Positions 35,671 to 44,657 of a DNA stretch of 64,000 bases are shown here, piece after piece. Source of the DNA: Butyrivibrio sp. INlla21 (GTDB lineage Bacteria; Bacillota; Clostridia; Lachnospirales; Lachnospiraceae); assembly GCF_900116875.1 (NCBI RefSeq), contig NZ_FPCC01000012.1, forward strand, positions 1 through 64,000, given 5' to 3'. Every line of letters begins with the position of its first letter. The first letter of the stretch is position 1. The translations under genes and the position numbers were made by a program. Under the pieces are notes generated by a model. The model was given only the letters and a program-made list of their open reading frames with translations, searched no databases and had not been told where the DNA came from.

Positions 35671-35707
35671 TTTTTCTTCTCCTCTCTAAATCAGGTAAAT
35701 TGATTTC

Positions 35708-35766
35708 GGAAAACGTTTTCCAAAATCTTATATCGGTACTGTACCATAGGAAAACGTTTTCTGCAA
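35708..35766 (-). promoter_or_regulatory. glgP promoter with two LacI/CcpA-type operators
   Basis: GGAAAACGTTTTCC (35708-35721) is a perfect palindrome and GGAAAACGTTTTCT (35749-35762) a near copy 41 bp away. On the minus strand -35 TTGCAG (35766-35761) and -10 TACAGT (35743-35738) are 17 nt apart, so the second box fills the promoter spacer and the first lies just past the start site. Confidence 0.85.
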
Positions 35767-35805
35767 GTGCAACTTTATAAATTTACATTGAATAGAAATC
35801 CTTAT

Positions 35806-36795
35806 TCAATAAATGATATCTTCATATTTCATTCGCACAAACTCATGAGAAGCCACTATCTTGCGGCCTTTCTCTCCGTTCATAAGCCCTGCCAGTTCCT
35901 CAAGGGCAATCCCTGAAATATCCGCAAAGTCCTGCTTTACGGTATTCATCTGTTTTCCTACGTAGCCCATAAGCATGATGCCGTCAAAACCGCATACCGG
36001 CCTGAATATATCCATATCTATAAGTGCCTTCATGGCTCCTATAGCCATAAGGTCGGAAGCGCATACGACTATGTCATTGTTCTTGGCAAATTTCATGGTT
36101 ATCTCTCTGGCCGTAAGCTCGGAGAACTTGCCGTTTTTCACGGTAAGCTTAAGCTTCTTTTCATCGCAGAGCTTCTTGATCCCTTCAAGTCTCTCTCCGG
36201 TGACGTATCCGTACTCATCTCCGGAAATATAGAGAACTTTCTTACTCTTATTCTCTGTGATTGTCTTCTTGGCTATATCGTACTGAGCCTTTGCCTGATC
36301 GACGCTGACCGATGATGTCGTCTCATTTACCATAGGTGCATCAACAACAACTATCTTGAAATTACCACTCTCAATGAGCTTATGAAGGGCCTTATCCTTG
36401 GTCGTCATGCCATAGATTATAAGTCCCTTTATTCCCTGTGAAACAAAGTAATTCGTGACTTCTGCAACGGTCATATCCTCTATCATGGACATGAAAACAG
36501 TGATAACATCCATCTGCAGCTCTTTTGCCTTGTGCACCGCACCTGAAATATACTGCATATTGATCTCATCTCTTGAATTACTGCGCTGACCGAGTCGTAT
36601 AAGAAGCGCCACTCTGCCGGCTTTCTTGGATGAAAGCGTTGCAGCTACGGTGTTGGGAACAAAGCCGAGCCTGTCCACCACTTCATTAACTTTTTTCCTT
36701 GTTGCTTCACTTACATTCGGATAGTTGTTTAAAACCTTGGAGACCGTTGAAATAGCAACTCCCGCCTCCTTGGCCACGTCTTTTATCGATACCAT
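35806..36795 (-). CDS. LacI-family transcriptional regulator
   Basis: 329 aa. N-terminal HTH and hinge VSIKDVAKEAGVAISTVSKV then LNNYPNVSEATRKKVNEVVDRLG, followed by a periplasmic-binding-like effector domain (GAMKALIDMDIFRPVCGFDG near 240). The hinge-helix-type operator AAAACGTTTT occurs twice between this gene and glgP, and once at 46541, so it probably controls glycogen use and perhaps the LanM-like operon. The effector sugar is unknown; a global CcpA-type role is possible, but no HPr-contact residues could be judged. Confidence 0.9.
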   Translation of the reverse strand: MVSIKDVAKEAGVAISTVSKVLNNYPNVSEATRKKVNEVVDRLGFVPNTVAATLSSKKAGRVALLIRLGQRSNSRDEINMQYISGAVHKAKELQMDVITVFMSMIEDMTVAEVTNYFVSQGIKGLIIYGMTTKDKALHKLIESGNFKIVVVDAPMVNETTSSVSVDQAKAQYDIAKKTITENKSKKVLYISGDEYGYVTGERLEGIKKLCDEKKLKLTVKNGKFSELTAREITMKFAKNNDIVVCASDLMAIGAMKALIDMDIFRPVCGFDGIMLMGYVGKQMNTVKQDFADISGIALEELAGLMNGEKGRKIVASHEFVRMKYEDIIY

Positions 36796-36820
36796 ATATT
36801 TGCCTCTGTATTACATTATA

Positions 36821-38554
36821 CTATATCTTTCCGAGCTGCATGCGATAGTATTTCTCATACAAGCCGCCGTTCATTACGAGCTCTTTGTGGGTTCCGCGCT
36901 CTTCGATGCCGTTGTTTCCAAGCACGATGATCTCATCGGCGCCAAGTATCGTAGAAAGTCTGTGCGCGATCGTTATCGTCGTTCTTCCGACCGACAATTT
37001 TTCAAGACTGTCCTGAACGTATCTCTCACTTTCGTTATCAAGCGCGCTAGTAGCCTCATCAAGGATAAGGATCGGGGGATTCTTAAGGAACACTCTTGCG
37101 ATAGCGATCCTCTGCTTCTGTCCGCCCGAAAGTCTTGCTCCTCTCTCACCCACAAGAGTATCAAAGCCGCTTGGAAGAGAATCTATGAACTCCAAGAGAT
37201 CCGCTTTCTCCGCAGCCTCTCTGATTTCCTCAAATGTGGCGTCGGGCTTACCGTACGCGATATTCTCCCTGACGGTCCCGTTAAAAAGATATACATCCTG
37301 CTGCACGATACCGATAAATGAACGAAGCGACCTCTGCGTAACGTCGCGGATATCGATTCCGTCTATCTTGACACTTCCGCCCGTAACATCGTAAAACCTT
37401 GGAAGAAGCGAGCAAAGCGTTGTCTTTCCGCCACCGGAAGGGCCGACAATCGCTACATTTCTGCCTTTATCAACATGAAGATCTATATGATCAAGAACGT
37501 TATCCTCTTCTCCGTAGGCAAAAGAAACATCTTCGTAGTCGATAACGCCTTCCACCTTCGTAAGCTCTTTTGCCCCCTCTTTATCAACAATTTCGGGCAT
37601 CGTATCCATGACCTCGCAGAATCTTCCAAAGCCCGCAAGGCCCTTCTGAAGCTGCTCCGTAAACTCGACAAGTACGTTCACGGGATTGATGAAGATGTTG
37701 ATGTAGAGAGCATAGATAGCCATGTCCTCTACGCTCATCTGCCCTTTGGCGATAAACACGCCGCCCGCAACGATAACGGTCACAAACAGGAGCCCTTCAA
37801 AGAAATTGTTTCCCGAATGGAAGAGAGCCATCTGCTTGTAATTGTCTTTCTTGGATTCAAGGAAAGCGAGGTTGCTTTCGTCAAATTTCTTTTCCTCGAT
37901 CTCCTCACCGGTAAAGGATTTCACGACCTTGATGCCGCCGAGCGTATCCTGAAGTGATGAATTGATGCCGGCAACCTTCTTCCTGTTATCGGAGAACGTT
38001 GCTCTCATCTTCTTGTTGCGGCTTACGGAAAAAACAGCCATAACAAGCACTACTGCGACCAGGCATAGCGTCATCGGCACGTTTATTCGCATAAGCAAAA
38101 TGATCGATCCGACTATTTTTATAAAAGAAATAAATATGTTCTCGGGGCCGTGGTGCGCAAGCTCGGAAATATCGAAAAGGTCCGAGACAAGCTTACTCAT
38201 CATCTCGCCCGTATTGTGCGTATCATAGTAGGAAAAAGAAAACGCTTCAAAGCGCTCAAACAGCTCTTTTCGCATGCCCGATTCCATCTTGGCGCCCATC
38301 ATATGACCCCAGTAGGTAACATACCATCTGCAGAGGAATCTGATGAAATACAGAACCAGCAAAACAAGTCCGATTATCCAGATTCTCTTTATGATTATCT
38401 GTGGTTCTTCCAAGAAAAGCGTTGCTCTGAGTATCCTTATAAACTGCGGAAAAACGAGGTCTATAACAGATAAGACCGTGGCGCAGAAAAGGTCGAACAA
38501 AAATACTCCTATATATGGTTTGTAATACGGTATAAATTTCTTGATAAGATCCAT
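36821..38554 (-). CDS. ABC exporter half-transporter (MsbA/LmrA type)
   Basis: 577 aa fusion of a six-helix membrane domain (about residues 15-300) and an ATPase domain (about 335-577). Walker A GPSGGGKTTL, signature LSGGQKQRI, Walker B ILILDEATSALD, D-loop and IAHRLSTI all intact. Works as a homodimer or with another half-transporter not seen here. Exports drugs, lipids or peptides; substrate not predictable. It lies 21 nt after the MATE gene stop, so the two export genes may form one operon. Confidence 0.92.
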   Translation of the reverse strand: MDLIKKFIPYYKPYIGVFLFDLFCATVLSVIDLVFPQFIRILRATLFLEEPQIIIKRIWIIGLVLLVLYFIRFLCRWYVTYWGHMMGAKMESGMRKELFERFEAFSFSYYDTHNTGEMMSKLVSDLFDISELAHHGPENIFISFIKIVGSIILLMRINVPMTLCLVAVVLVMAVFSVSRNKKMRATFSDNRKKVAGINSSLQDTLGGIKVVKSFTGEEIEEKKFDESNLAFLESKKDNYKQMALFHSGNNFFEGLLFVTVIVAGGVFIAKGQMSVEDMAIYALYINIFINPVNVLVEFTEQLQKGLAGFGRFCEVMDTMPEIVDKEGAKELTKVEGVIDYEDVSFAYGEEDNVLDHIDLHVDKGRNVAIVGPSGGGKTTLCSLLPRFYDVTGGSVKIDGIDIRDVTQRSLRSFIGIVQQDVYLFNGTVRENIAYGKPDATFEEIREAAEKADLLEFIDSLPSGFDTLVGERGARLSGGQKQRIAIARVFLKNPPILILDEATSALDNESERYVQDSLEKLSVGRTTITIAHRLSTILGADEIIVLGNNGIEERGTHKELVMNGGLYEKYYRMQLGKI

Positions 38555-38575
38555 GTATGTCTCCGTTTTAAGTAT

Positions 38576-39964
38576 TTACGCGGCGTGTCCCTCCGCGAGG
38601 TTCTTAAGCCAGCGTTCTTTTTTTAGCCAGAAATAGAATATCGTCACCTTTATGAAATCAACAAGCTTGATATAGATAAAAAGCTGAATAGGGCCGATGC
38701 TTGTATATATTCCAAGGATAAGTATCATAGGGATCAATATAACAAGGGTTACTAGCGCATCCCCGTATGCTCCCATCTTGGTATCGCCTCCGGATCTGGC
38801 AACCGCCTGCTGTGCGTTGATATAAACCCAAACAGGCATGAAGAGTGCAAGTACAACTACCATTCTTTCGGTTATGCTGATCGCTTCCGGGCTAAGCCTT
38901 CCGTAGACGACGGGAACAAGCGCTATCGTAAAGAAACCAAGAAGTGTCATAAGGCACCCAAACACAATAGATCCGGATAAGAGCCAGTTCTTTTGATCAC
39001 GCGCTTTTTCAAGATTTCCTTCTCCCAGCGTCTTACCTATTATAACGCTTGTTGCCGAATAAATTCCTCCGAATGCCACGAAAAAGAGATTTGCTATCGC
39101 AAAGCTCGCCGACATTCCGGATACGACTTCAGCGCCGCCTCTGCTGTTGAAGATAGCGGTATTTACCGTCTCGGAAAATACCCAAGTCATCTCGCAGAAA
39201 AGCATGAGAGCGCCCTTCTTAAGTATCTCACCAAAGAGCCTTAAGTCAACTTTAAAGCCTTTTCCGAATTCAATCGCAAACTCCGGCTTAACCTTAATAT
39301 ATATGCCTAAAAAGATCAAAAATTCCACGGTTCTCGCAATAACGGTCGCAACCGCAGCTCCTCTTACGCCAAGCGCAGGGAACCCGAAGTGTCCGTAGAT
39401 AAGAATATAGTTAAATACAGTATTGGTCAGTGTCGCGATAACCGTGACAACAAGCGGAGCCTTAACTCTTCCCATATCTCTCAGGGAGCTTGCAATACTG
39501 ACGGACAGCGTCATAAGAGGTCCCATAAAGAACATTATGCGTATATATCTGACCGCCTCATCGAGGATAAGCGGCGCCTGACTGTTTCCTATCAGCATAA
39601 GTGACAACACCTGTCTTGGGAAAACACGGCAAACAAAGAAATACGGTATAAATGCGGACATTCCCATGAATACCTTAAATACAAATGCCTGCTGCATTCC
39701 CGCCTTGTCTTTTGCCCCGAAAAACTGTGTTAAGAAGATTCCGCCTGCCATGGTTATTGTATTTACAAACACCATAAAAATAAACAGAATCTGGCCCGCA
39801 ACGTTAACTCCGGACATGGAGACATCTCCAAGCCCCGAGACCATAAAATTATCTATAAGCGATACCATGTTCTGAATAAGCGCCTGTAGCATGATCGGAA
39901 TCGCAATCGCAAGTGCGCTTTTGTAAAAAGACACATCACCGAATAAACTTTTTTTCTCTCTCAT
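38576..39964 (-). CDS. MATE-family efflux transporter
   Basis: About 462 aa with twelve predicted helices. Start taken at 39964, which has RBS GGAGA 5 nt upstream, rather than an in-frame ATG at 39976. Segments such as LIDNFMVSGLGDVSMSGVNV (about 36-55) and GGIYSATSVIIGKTLGEGN (about 300-318) are typical of the NorM/DinF superfamily; exchange of Na+ or H+ for cationic drugs is the family role. Confidence 0.92.
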   Translation of the reverse strand: MREKKSLFGDVSFYKSALAIAIPIMLQALIQNMVSLIDNFMVSGLGDVSMSGVNVAGQILFIFMVFVNTITMAGGIFLTQFFGAKDKAGMQQAFVFKVFMGMSAFIPYFFVCRVFPRQVLSLMLIGNSQAPLILDEAVRYIRIMFFMGPLMTLSVSIASSLRDMGRVKAPLVVTVIATLTNTVFNYILIYGHFGFPALGVRGAAVATVIARTVEFLIFLGIYIKVKPEFAIEFGKGFKVDLRLFGEILKKGALMLFCEMTWVFSETVNTAIFNSRGGAEVVSGMSASFAIANLFFVAFGGIYSATSVIIGKTLGEGNLEKARDQKNWLLSGSIVFGCLMTLLGFFTIALVPVVYGRLSPEAISITERMVVVLALFMPVWVYINAQQAVARSGGDTKMGAYGDALVTLVILIPMILILGIYTSIGPIQLFIYIKLVDFIKVTIFYFWLKKERWLKNLAEGHAA

Positions 39965-40107
39965 AACTTCTCCCATGTTTTGCCTGAAATACCCTCTATT
40001 TCCATAACTTAAGTGTAAGTTTCTCTATTGTACTCTTTGTATGGGAAGAAATCCATTCAAAAAAGCATATAGGCTTATCATTTTCTGTGTTTTTCGCATT
40101 GCATGAA

Positions 40108-40139
40108 AAAGGTCCCGGCAGTCATCTGTCGGGACCTTT
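40108..40139. terminator. Bidirectional terminator
   Basis: AAAGGTCCCGGCAG and CTGTCGGGACCTTT form a 14-bp stem with one wobble and a 4-nt loop, with A and T runs on the two sides. It ends the Ala/Glu/Pro-rich protein gene; the remaining part of 39977-40164 is AT-rich with no gene. Confidence 0.8.
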
Positions 40140-40164
40140 GTGTTCGTATTGTTTGTAAAAAGGC

Positions 40165-42057
40165 TTATACAAACTTGCTGCCTTTGTGTCTCTTAATCTC
40201 GAAGCTTCCGCCGGATGAGATAGTCTCTTTTACGAAGGCATTCATGATATCGCTGTAGCCGCGCTTATCATCCTTGCTGTATCCGGGCTGAAGCGAATCA
40301 AATTCGCCGTTTTCATAAGTAACCGCGAGCGCATTGCTCTCATTGGTCTTGATAATGATAAGCGTCTTGGCTCCGCTGCTTACAACGGTATATTCATAAT
40401 CATCTGTATCGAGGAAGCTCTCTATATCGGTAACGGCGCCTGCAACGGCATCCGCAAGATCTGTCGAAGAAGCTTGCGCTGTTTCTTCAAATGCTGGTTC
40501 TTCTGCAACAGGCTCTGTAAGAGCATCTACCTCTGCGTTTAATATATCGTCAAGGCTCTGGCCAGCGCTTTCTGCTACAGCAGCGTCATTCTCTGCTGCC
40601 GCCATTGCCGCCATAAGGGCATCCATCTCGGCTGCATCAGCAGTTGCTGCCTCCTGCGCAACAACATCTCCGAGCGAAGGTTCCTCCAATGCGGGCTCTT
40701 CTATCACGGGCTCTGCAAGAACAGGCTCCTCGATATCGGGGATTTCCATTGTTTCGGGTGAAGGCTCTTCTGCAGGCATTTCAACGGGTGCTTCTGCTGC
40801 AATATCAGGCGCAGCTTCCGGTGCAGGCTCTTCTGACAGCATTGCAGCTTCCGATGCAGCTACGAGCGCTTCAAGCTCAGCTGCCTGTTCTTCTGTTGTC
40901 AATGCTGATCCAAGTACTTCCAACTCAGATGCCTGCTCATCTGTTGCCGGTGCGGCGCCCAGATCAAGCGCGTCGTCCGCCATAGCGGAAATATCAATAT
41001 CGGGTGCAGCCTCTGCAAGTGCTGCATCCGGTGCGAGCTCAGGCATTGCCTGTGCAAGTGCTTCATTTGCAACATCGCTTGCTCCCATTGCAGCAAGCAT
41101 AGCATCTATATCTGTTGCACCGCCGTCTGCGGGTGCTTCTGCCGAAATATCAGGTGCTGCATTCGCAGCAGGTTCTTCCATCGCTGGCATCTCTGCCACG
41201 GGCTCCGCAATAGCATCCGATGAAGGCTCTGCAATAGCTTCCGCAGGCATTTCTTCCGCAGGAATATCAGCTGCCGCAGGTTCAGCTTCTGCTGCCGCAG
41301 CAGCCATAAGTGCATCAACATCGGAAGCCGTCTCGGCATTTGCCATTGCAGCGAGCATAGCATCCACATCTACAGGCGCAGCCTCAGGTGCAGGTTCCTC
41401 TGCAGGAATCTCCGCTCCGGTAGCTTCATTTCCGCTTGCAGCCAACATAGCATCAATATCAACAGCTTCCGCTGCAGGTTCAGCCACTGCTTCGCCCACC
41501 ATAGCAGCCATTGCCGCCATTGCATCTGCTTCCGCCGTTTCAGCGGGGCTTGCGGGGATCTCGGCGTCAGGCGCTGCCTCCGCTGCCGCTGTTTTAGCCT
41601 TTTCTTCGGCCAATATTTCTTCAAGATCCGGAATATCCGGTTCTGCCACTGTATCCATTTCAGGTGCGGCTTCTGCCACAGGTTCTGCCGGCACTTCCGG
41701 TGCCGCTTCGGGGATAACCTCTGCCGCCGCTTCGGGAATAGTCTCTGCAGCAAGTTCCGGTACTGCTTCGGGAACTGCCTCAGCTGCAACTTCAGGGGTA
41801 ACTTCAGGTATAGCTTCCGGCGCAGGCTCAGGAACTGCCTCCGGAGCAGGCGCAGCCGCTTTCTTACGGGTTCTCTTTGGCTTGGGAGCCTCTTCCGCAG
41901 GTGCTTCAGGCACAGTTTCTTCAACAGCTTCCGCCTCTGCGCTCGCAGCAGCTGCCGCAGCATTCTCTTCAGCTTTCATAGCCGCCAAAAGATCGTCAAC
42001 ATTCGCAGTAGATAAATCCTGTCCGTTAAGAATATCCTGAGTGCTCATGCCTTCCAT
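40165..42057 (-). CDS. Ala/Glu/Pro-rich acidic protein with repeated DxDAMLAAM motifs
   Basis: 630 aa, strongly acidic and mostly low complexity; no signal peptide or membrane helix. A basic patch KPKRTRKK sits at 59-66. A short motif D-(V/I/M)-D-(A/D)-(M/L)-(L/M)-A-A-M recurs at about 19-27, 200-207, 230-238, 246-253, 316-324 and 477-485. The last ~80 residues (about 552-630) have ordinary composition with a beta-rich ALAVTYENGEFDSLQPGYSK segment and a basic KRHKGSKFV end, and may be the only folded domain. RBS AAAGGAGA precedes the ATG, and a promoter-like TTTACT-17-TATTAG lies upstream. Function unknown; a multivalent scaffold is a guess. Codon composition is GC-richer than neighbours because of the Ala/Pro content. 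Confidence 0.78.
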   Translation of the reverse strand: MEGMSTQDILNGQDLSTANVDDLLAAMKAEENAAAAAASAEAEAVEETVPEAPAEEAPKPKRTRKKAAAPAPEAVPEPAPEAIPEVTPEVAAEAVPEAVPELAAETIPEAAAEVIPEAAPEVPAEPVAEAAPEMDTVAEPDIPDLEEILAEEKAKTAAAEAAPDAEIPASPAETAEADAMAAMAAMVGEAVAEPAAEAVDIDAMLAASGNEATGAEIPAEEPAPEAAPVDVDAMLAAMANAETASDVDALMAAAAAEAEPAAADIPAEEMPAEAIAEPSSDAIAEPVAEMPAMEEPAANAAPDISAEAPADGGATDIDAMLAAMGASDVANEALAQAMPELAPDAALAEAAPDIDISAMADDALDLGAAPATDEQASELEVLGSALTTEEQAAELEALVAASEAAMLSEEPAPEAAPDIAAEAPVEMPAEEPSPETMEIPDIEEPVLAEPVIEEPALEEPSLGDVVAQEAATADAAEMDALMAAMAAAENDAAVAESAGQSLDDILNAEVDALTEPVAEEPAFEETAQASSTDLADAVAGAVTDIESFLDTDDYEYTVVSSGAKTLIIIKTNESNALAVTYENGEFDSLQPGYSKDDKRGYSDIMNAFVKETISSGGSFEIKRHKGSKFV

Positions 42058-42150
42058 ATAAAGTCTCCTTTCGAACCGATAAACCGTCTACTATTATTAT
42101 CTAATATTTCATAACGAAATAACAGTAAATTTTTTATGAATTCAGAAAGT

Positions 42151-43419
42151 TTAAAGTAACAGTTCTATGGAGAAATTGCCGTCTTCGACTTTGATGTCCA
42201 TGTGACCATCATACTTATTAATGACTGTCTTTACGTTATCAAGGCCGTGTCCGTGGAGTTCTTTATCTTCCTTGGTTGTTACAAGCTTGCCATTTTCATA
42301 TTTAAGTTCCTTGTGGATTGGGTTCTTTTGCAGGATACACAAAACATCGTTGTAAGGATAGCAAACAAGCTTTATCTCATCGCCGCTTTCGCATGCCTCG
42401 ATCGCATTGTTCATAATATTGGAAAAGATAATACAAAGCTCATAATCATCCGCTTTATTTTCCTTAAGAAGCGCGACCTGATACGTGAATGTAATTCCTT
42501 TCTCCTCGCACATATCGGCACACCGTCCCAGTATTCCGTCAACAGCAACATTTCCGGAAATGATAGCCTTGCTGTATTTTTCCGAATCTTCGACAAGACC
42601 GCCGCAATACTTCTTAAGACCTTCCGTATCTCCGGCCTCTGCAAGGGAACTTAGCGCATAGATGTGTGCCTTAAAATCATGTCTGCATGATCTTAGCTTT
42701 TTCTCACTCTCCAAAATCGCATCAATCTGCTCTTTTTGCGAATTTAATGTATTTTTTTGGCATTCCGAAACAAATCTTTCATGCATTCGCGATTTTTCAA
42801 GATAAATCGAGTACATTACCAGAATATAGAAAATAAGGCTCATGATAATAACCGTGTTAACATACATTTCGGTTTCAACCAATTTTCTTTGCTTTATTAC
42901 AGCCTCTTTTTCCCCAATAGCAATCCCGACCAAAACTGTGCAAATATTCAAAAGAATTATCTGCATAGCACTTAGTTCTATTCCGCGCGAATTTCTTCTG
43001 GTTCTAAATACAAGATATAAAAGTCCGCACGTCACAAACACTCCAAGAAATCTATTGAAATAGCTTTCTATTATATTTTCCTGAGAAATAGTATTAAAAG
43101 AATAAATCCAAATATTTATTATAGACGCTATAGTCGTAGGAACACCAAATACAGGAAAATAAAGCCCCAACCATTTAGAAGTTTTTCCTTTGAACAAAAA
43201 AGGAAGAACCAAACCGGAGCATAAGGTGATTGAATCTATATTAAAGAGTTCAGCGTTTATTACAGATAATATTTTAAGTACAATACACACCCCGACAAGG
43301 ACAACGACCGAAAACGTCGCATTTTTCTTATAACGAGCTCCAAATATCAATCTGTATATTATCAAATACATACATAGATCAAAGAAAACAAATAAACAAT
43401 CCAATAAAAAAATTACCAT
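42151..43419 (-). CDS. GHKL-type sensor histidine kinase (AgrC-like)
   Basis: 422 aa. Six to seven membrane helices in residues 1-208, then a coiled linker, the phospho-acceptor His247 in SCRHDFKAH, an N-box FSNIMNNAIEAC and a G-box GHGLDNVKTVINKYDG. This is the HPK10 class, whose members (AgrC, PlnB) sense secreted peptides through the multi-helix membrane domain. Overlaps the response-regulator gene by 7 nt (ATGGTAA), so the pair is coupled. Last gene of the LanM-like/peptide operon; its ligand could be the 27-aa peptide encoded just upstream (inference). Confidence 0.93.
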   Translation of the reverse strand: MVIFLLDCLFVFFDLCMYLIIYRLIFGARYKKNATFSVVVLVGVCIVLKILSVINAELFNIDSITLCSGLVLPFLFKGKTSKWLGLYFPVFGVPTTIASIINIWIYSFNTISQENIIESYFNRFLGVFVTCGLLYLVFRTRRNSRGIELSAMQIILLNICTVLVGIAIGEKEAVIKQRKLVETEMYVNTVIIMSLIFYILVMYSIYLEKSRMHERFVSECQKNTLNSQKEQIDAILESEKKLRSCRHDFKAHIYALSSLAEAGDTEGLKKYCGGLVEDSEKYSKAIISGNVAVDGILGRCADMCEEKGITFTYQVALLKENKADDYELCIIFSNIMNNAIEACESGDEIKLVCYPYNDVLCILQKNPIHKELKYENGKLVTTKEDKELHGHGLDNVKTVINKYDGHMDIKVEDGNFSIELLL

Positions 43420-44135
43420 CCCATACGTCCTTTAACTTTAGCAAGTACATAGTCATCATATTTATTCTTTACATCTTCAGAAAAGCTTCTTCCAAGCGGA
43501 ATAGCCTCTTCATTATCGATGCATATCTCATTGTATTTGATTCTTTGTACATGAGATAAGTTAACTATATACGACCTATGGATACGGACAAATCTATTTT
43601 CGAGCTCTTTTAAAAAAGATGTCACTCCCATTCTTTCCGAAGCAGTTTCTTTTCCGTTTGACAATTTGGCAACAAGATAGTTTCCGTCTGATTTGATATA
43701 AAGAATATCATCATAGTTATAAACCTTATCACCAAAGGTAATGCCTTCCTTATTGCTGTATTCCTTATATATATTCCTAATCCACTCGCACACAAGCTTT
43801 TTATCAAGCGGCTTATTCATAAAGCCGACTACCCTAAGTCCAAAAGCCTGTTGCATTGCTTCGGTGTGACTTGTTATAAAAATTATTTTTTCGACAGCGG
43901 AATTTTTTTGTAGACTGTTTTTTATCTCAATGCCTGTTTTCCCCGGCATCTCAACATCAAGAAACAGAATATTTATAGAAACATCCCCCGAAGACAGCTT
44001 TTTATCAAGCTCCTCCCCATTTTTACACAAGATAAAATTATACTGCGCCCCTGATACAGAAAAAAATTCATTCACACAATCTTGGATGAACTCTCTGATC
44101 CTCTCATCATCATCACAAATAGCTATTGTGAACAT
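43413..44135 (-). CDS. LytTR-family response regulator (AgrA-like)
   Basis: 240 aa from the ATG at 44135 with RBS GGGGAGAG; the frame is open upstream to 44186, but that part is the intergenic stem-loop. Receiver domain with acidic pocket DDD at 8-10, phospho-acceptor Asp60 in ILFLDVEMPG and K in MNKPL. C-terminal LytTR DNA-binding domain with the FVRIHRSYIVNLSHVQRI signature. LytTR proteins bind direct repeats about two helical turns apart; just such repeats (period 20) lie upstream of this operon at 46565-46593, implying autoregulation. Confidence 0.94.
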   Translation of the reverse strand: MFTIAICDDDERIREFIQDCVNEFFSVSGAQYNFILCKNGEELDKKLSSGDVSINILFLDVEMPGKTGIEIKNSLQKNSAVEKIIFITSHTEAMQQAFGLRVVGFMNKPLDKKLVCEWIRNIYKEYSNKEGITFGDKVYNYDDILYIKSDGNYLVAKLSNGKETASERMGVTSFLKELENRFVRIHRSYIVNLSHVQRIKYNEICIDNEEAIPLGRSFSEDVKNKYDDYVLAKVKGRMGW

Positions 44136-44187
44136 ATTACTCTCTCCCCATTTATATTTTTCAATCCTCTTTGTCCATAATAGCACA

Positions 44188-44213
44188 TCAGGAGCCGAAA
44201 AATCGACTCCTGA
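44188..44213 (-). terminator. Stem-loop between the 27-aa peptide gene and the regulator gene
   Basis: TCAGGAGTCGA and TCGGCTCCTGA form an 11-bp stem with one G-U pair and a TTTT loop; no T run follows on the minus strand. It would act as a weak terminator or 3' stabiliser, making peptide message more abundant than the two-component genes, as is common for peptide precursor genes. Confidence 0.6.
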
Positions 44214-44243
44214 TTACAAATCCCCCCTTATAAAAAAACGCAA

Positions 44244-44327
44244 TCATACATTTAAAAGCGCTTTGACAGCATCACAAACGCCTTCCCAATATGCACAAGA
44301 AATAAATATGCTTTGAATAAATCCCAT
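44244..44327 (-). CDS. 27-residue two-cysteine peptide (candidate signal or RiPP precursor)
   Basis: ATG at 44327 is preceded by GGAAGGAGGGACGA, one of the strongest RBS sequences in the window. The peptide starts MGFIQSIFISCAYWEGVCDA and ends VKALLNV; it has cysteines at 11 and 18, is mostly hydrophobic, and could form an amphipathic helix. No Gly-Gly or typical lanthipeptide leader is present, so it could be a leaderless bacteriocin-like, toxin-like or pheromone peptide. It sits between a 3-TM protein gene and an AgrA/AgrC-type system in one operon, with a stem-loop after it. Translation is strongly supported by the RBS; function is inference. Confidence 0.62.
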   Translation of the reverse strand: MGFIQSIFISCAYWEGVCDAVKALLNV

Positions 44328-44354
44328 TCTTCGTCCCTCCTTCCATCGTTTGCT

Positions 44355-44657
44355 TTATTGAAAGTAACTTATCTGGCATAAAAGCCAGGCTATTACCAAT
44401 ACAAGATTTAATCCCGCCAATACCTTTTCCGGCGGCTCCATATCCAAAATAAACCTTGAATTATTTTTTTTATCTTCCCGAAAAAGAATCCTGTAAATAA
44501 ACATCAGAGAAAAGGCTGATAATATAACATAATTCGATATATAAAATCCTTCTGTCAAACCTTCGTTTCTGTTGAATGCTGACAATAGTACCGCCACGAT
44601 CAAAGCAAAAGTAAATGCCAGTCTCTGGACTGTAATGCCGTGTTTTATAGAATCCAT
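44355..44657 (-). CDS. Three-helix membrane protein of unknown function
   Basis: 100 aa with hydrophobic segments at about 13-27, 38-58 and 78-97. No similarity to AgrB is seen: it has no conserved His/Cys protease pair, only one Cys (about 94, near the C-terminus). The start overlaps the LanM-like gene by 13 nt, so translation is coupled. The next gene is the 27-aa peptide, 27 nt on. Possible roles are peptide export, immunity or membrane anchoring; none can be shown from sequence. Confidence 0.72.
   Translation of the reverse strand: MDSIKHGITVQRLAFTFALIVAVLLSAFNRNEGLTEGFYISNYVILSAFSLMFIYRILFREDKKNNSRFILDMEPPEKVLAGLNLVLVIAWLLCQISYFQ

Noticed and set aside
41370..41963. 197-aa Arg/Leu/Gln-rich leftward frame, with similar shorter ones at 40899-41369
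   Set aside because: Other-frame readings of the Ala/Glu/Pro-rich gene; biased codons create long open frames there.
44355..44657. AgrB-like peptide protease
   Set aside because: It sits beside an AgrC/AgrA pair, but the protein is only 100 aa with three helices and lacks the His/Cys protease residues of AgrB.
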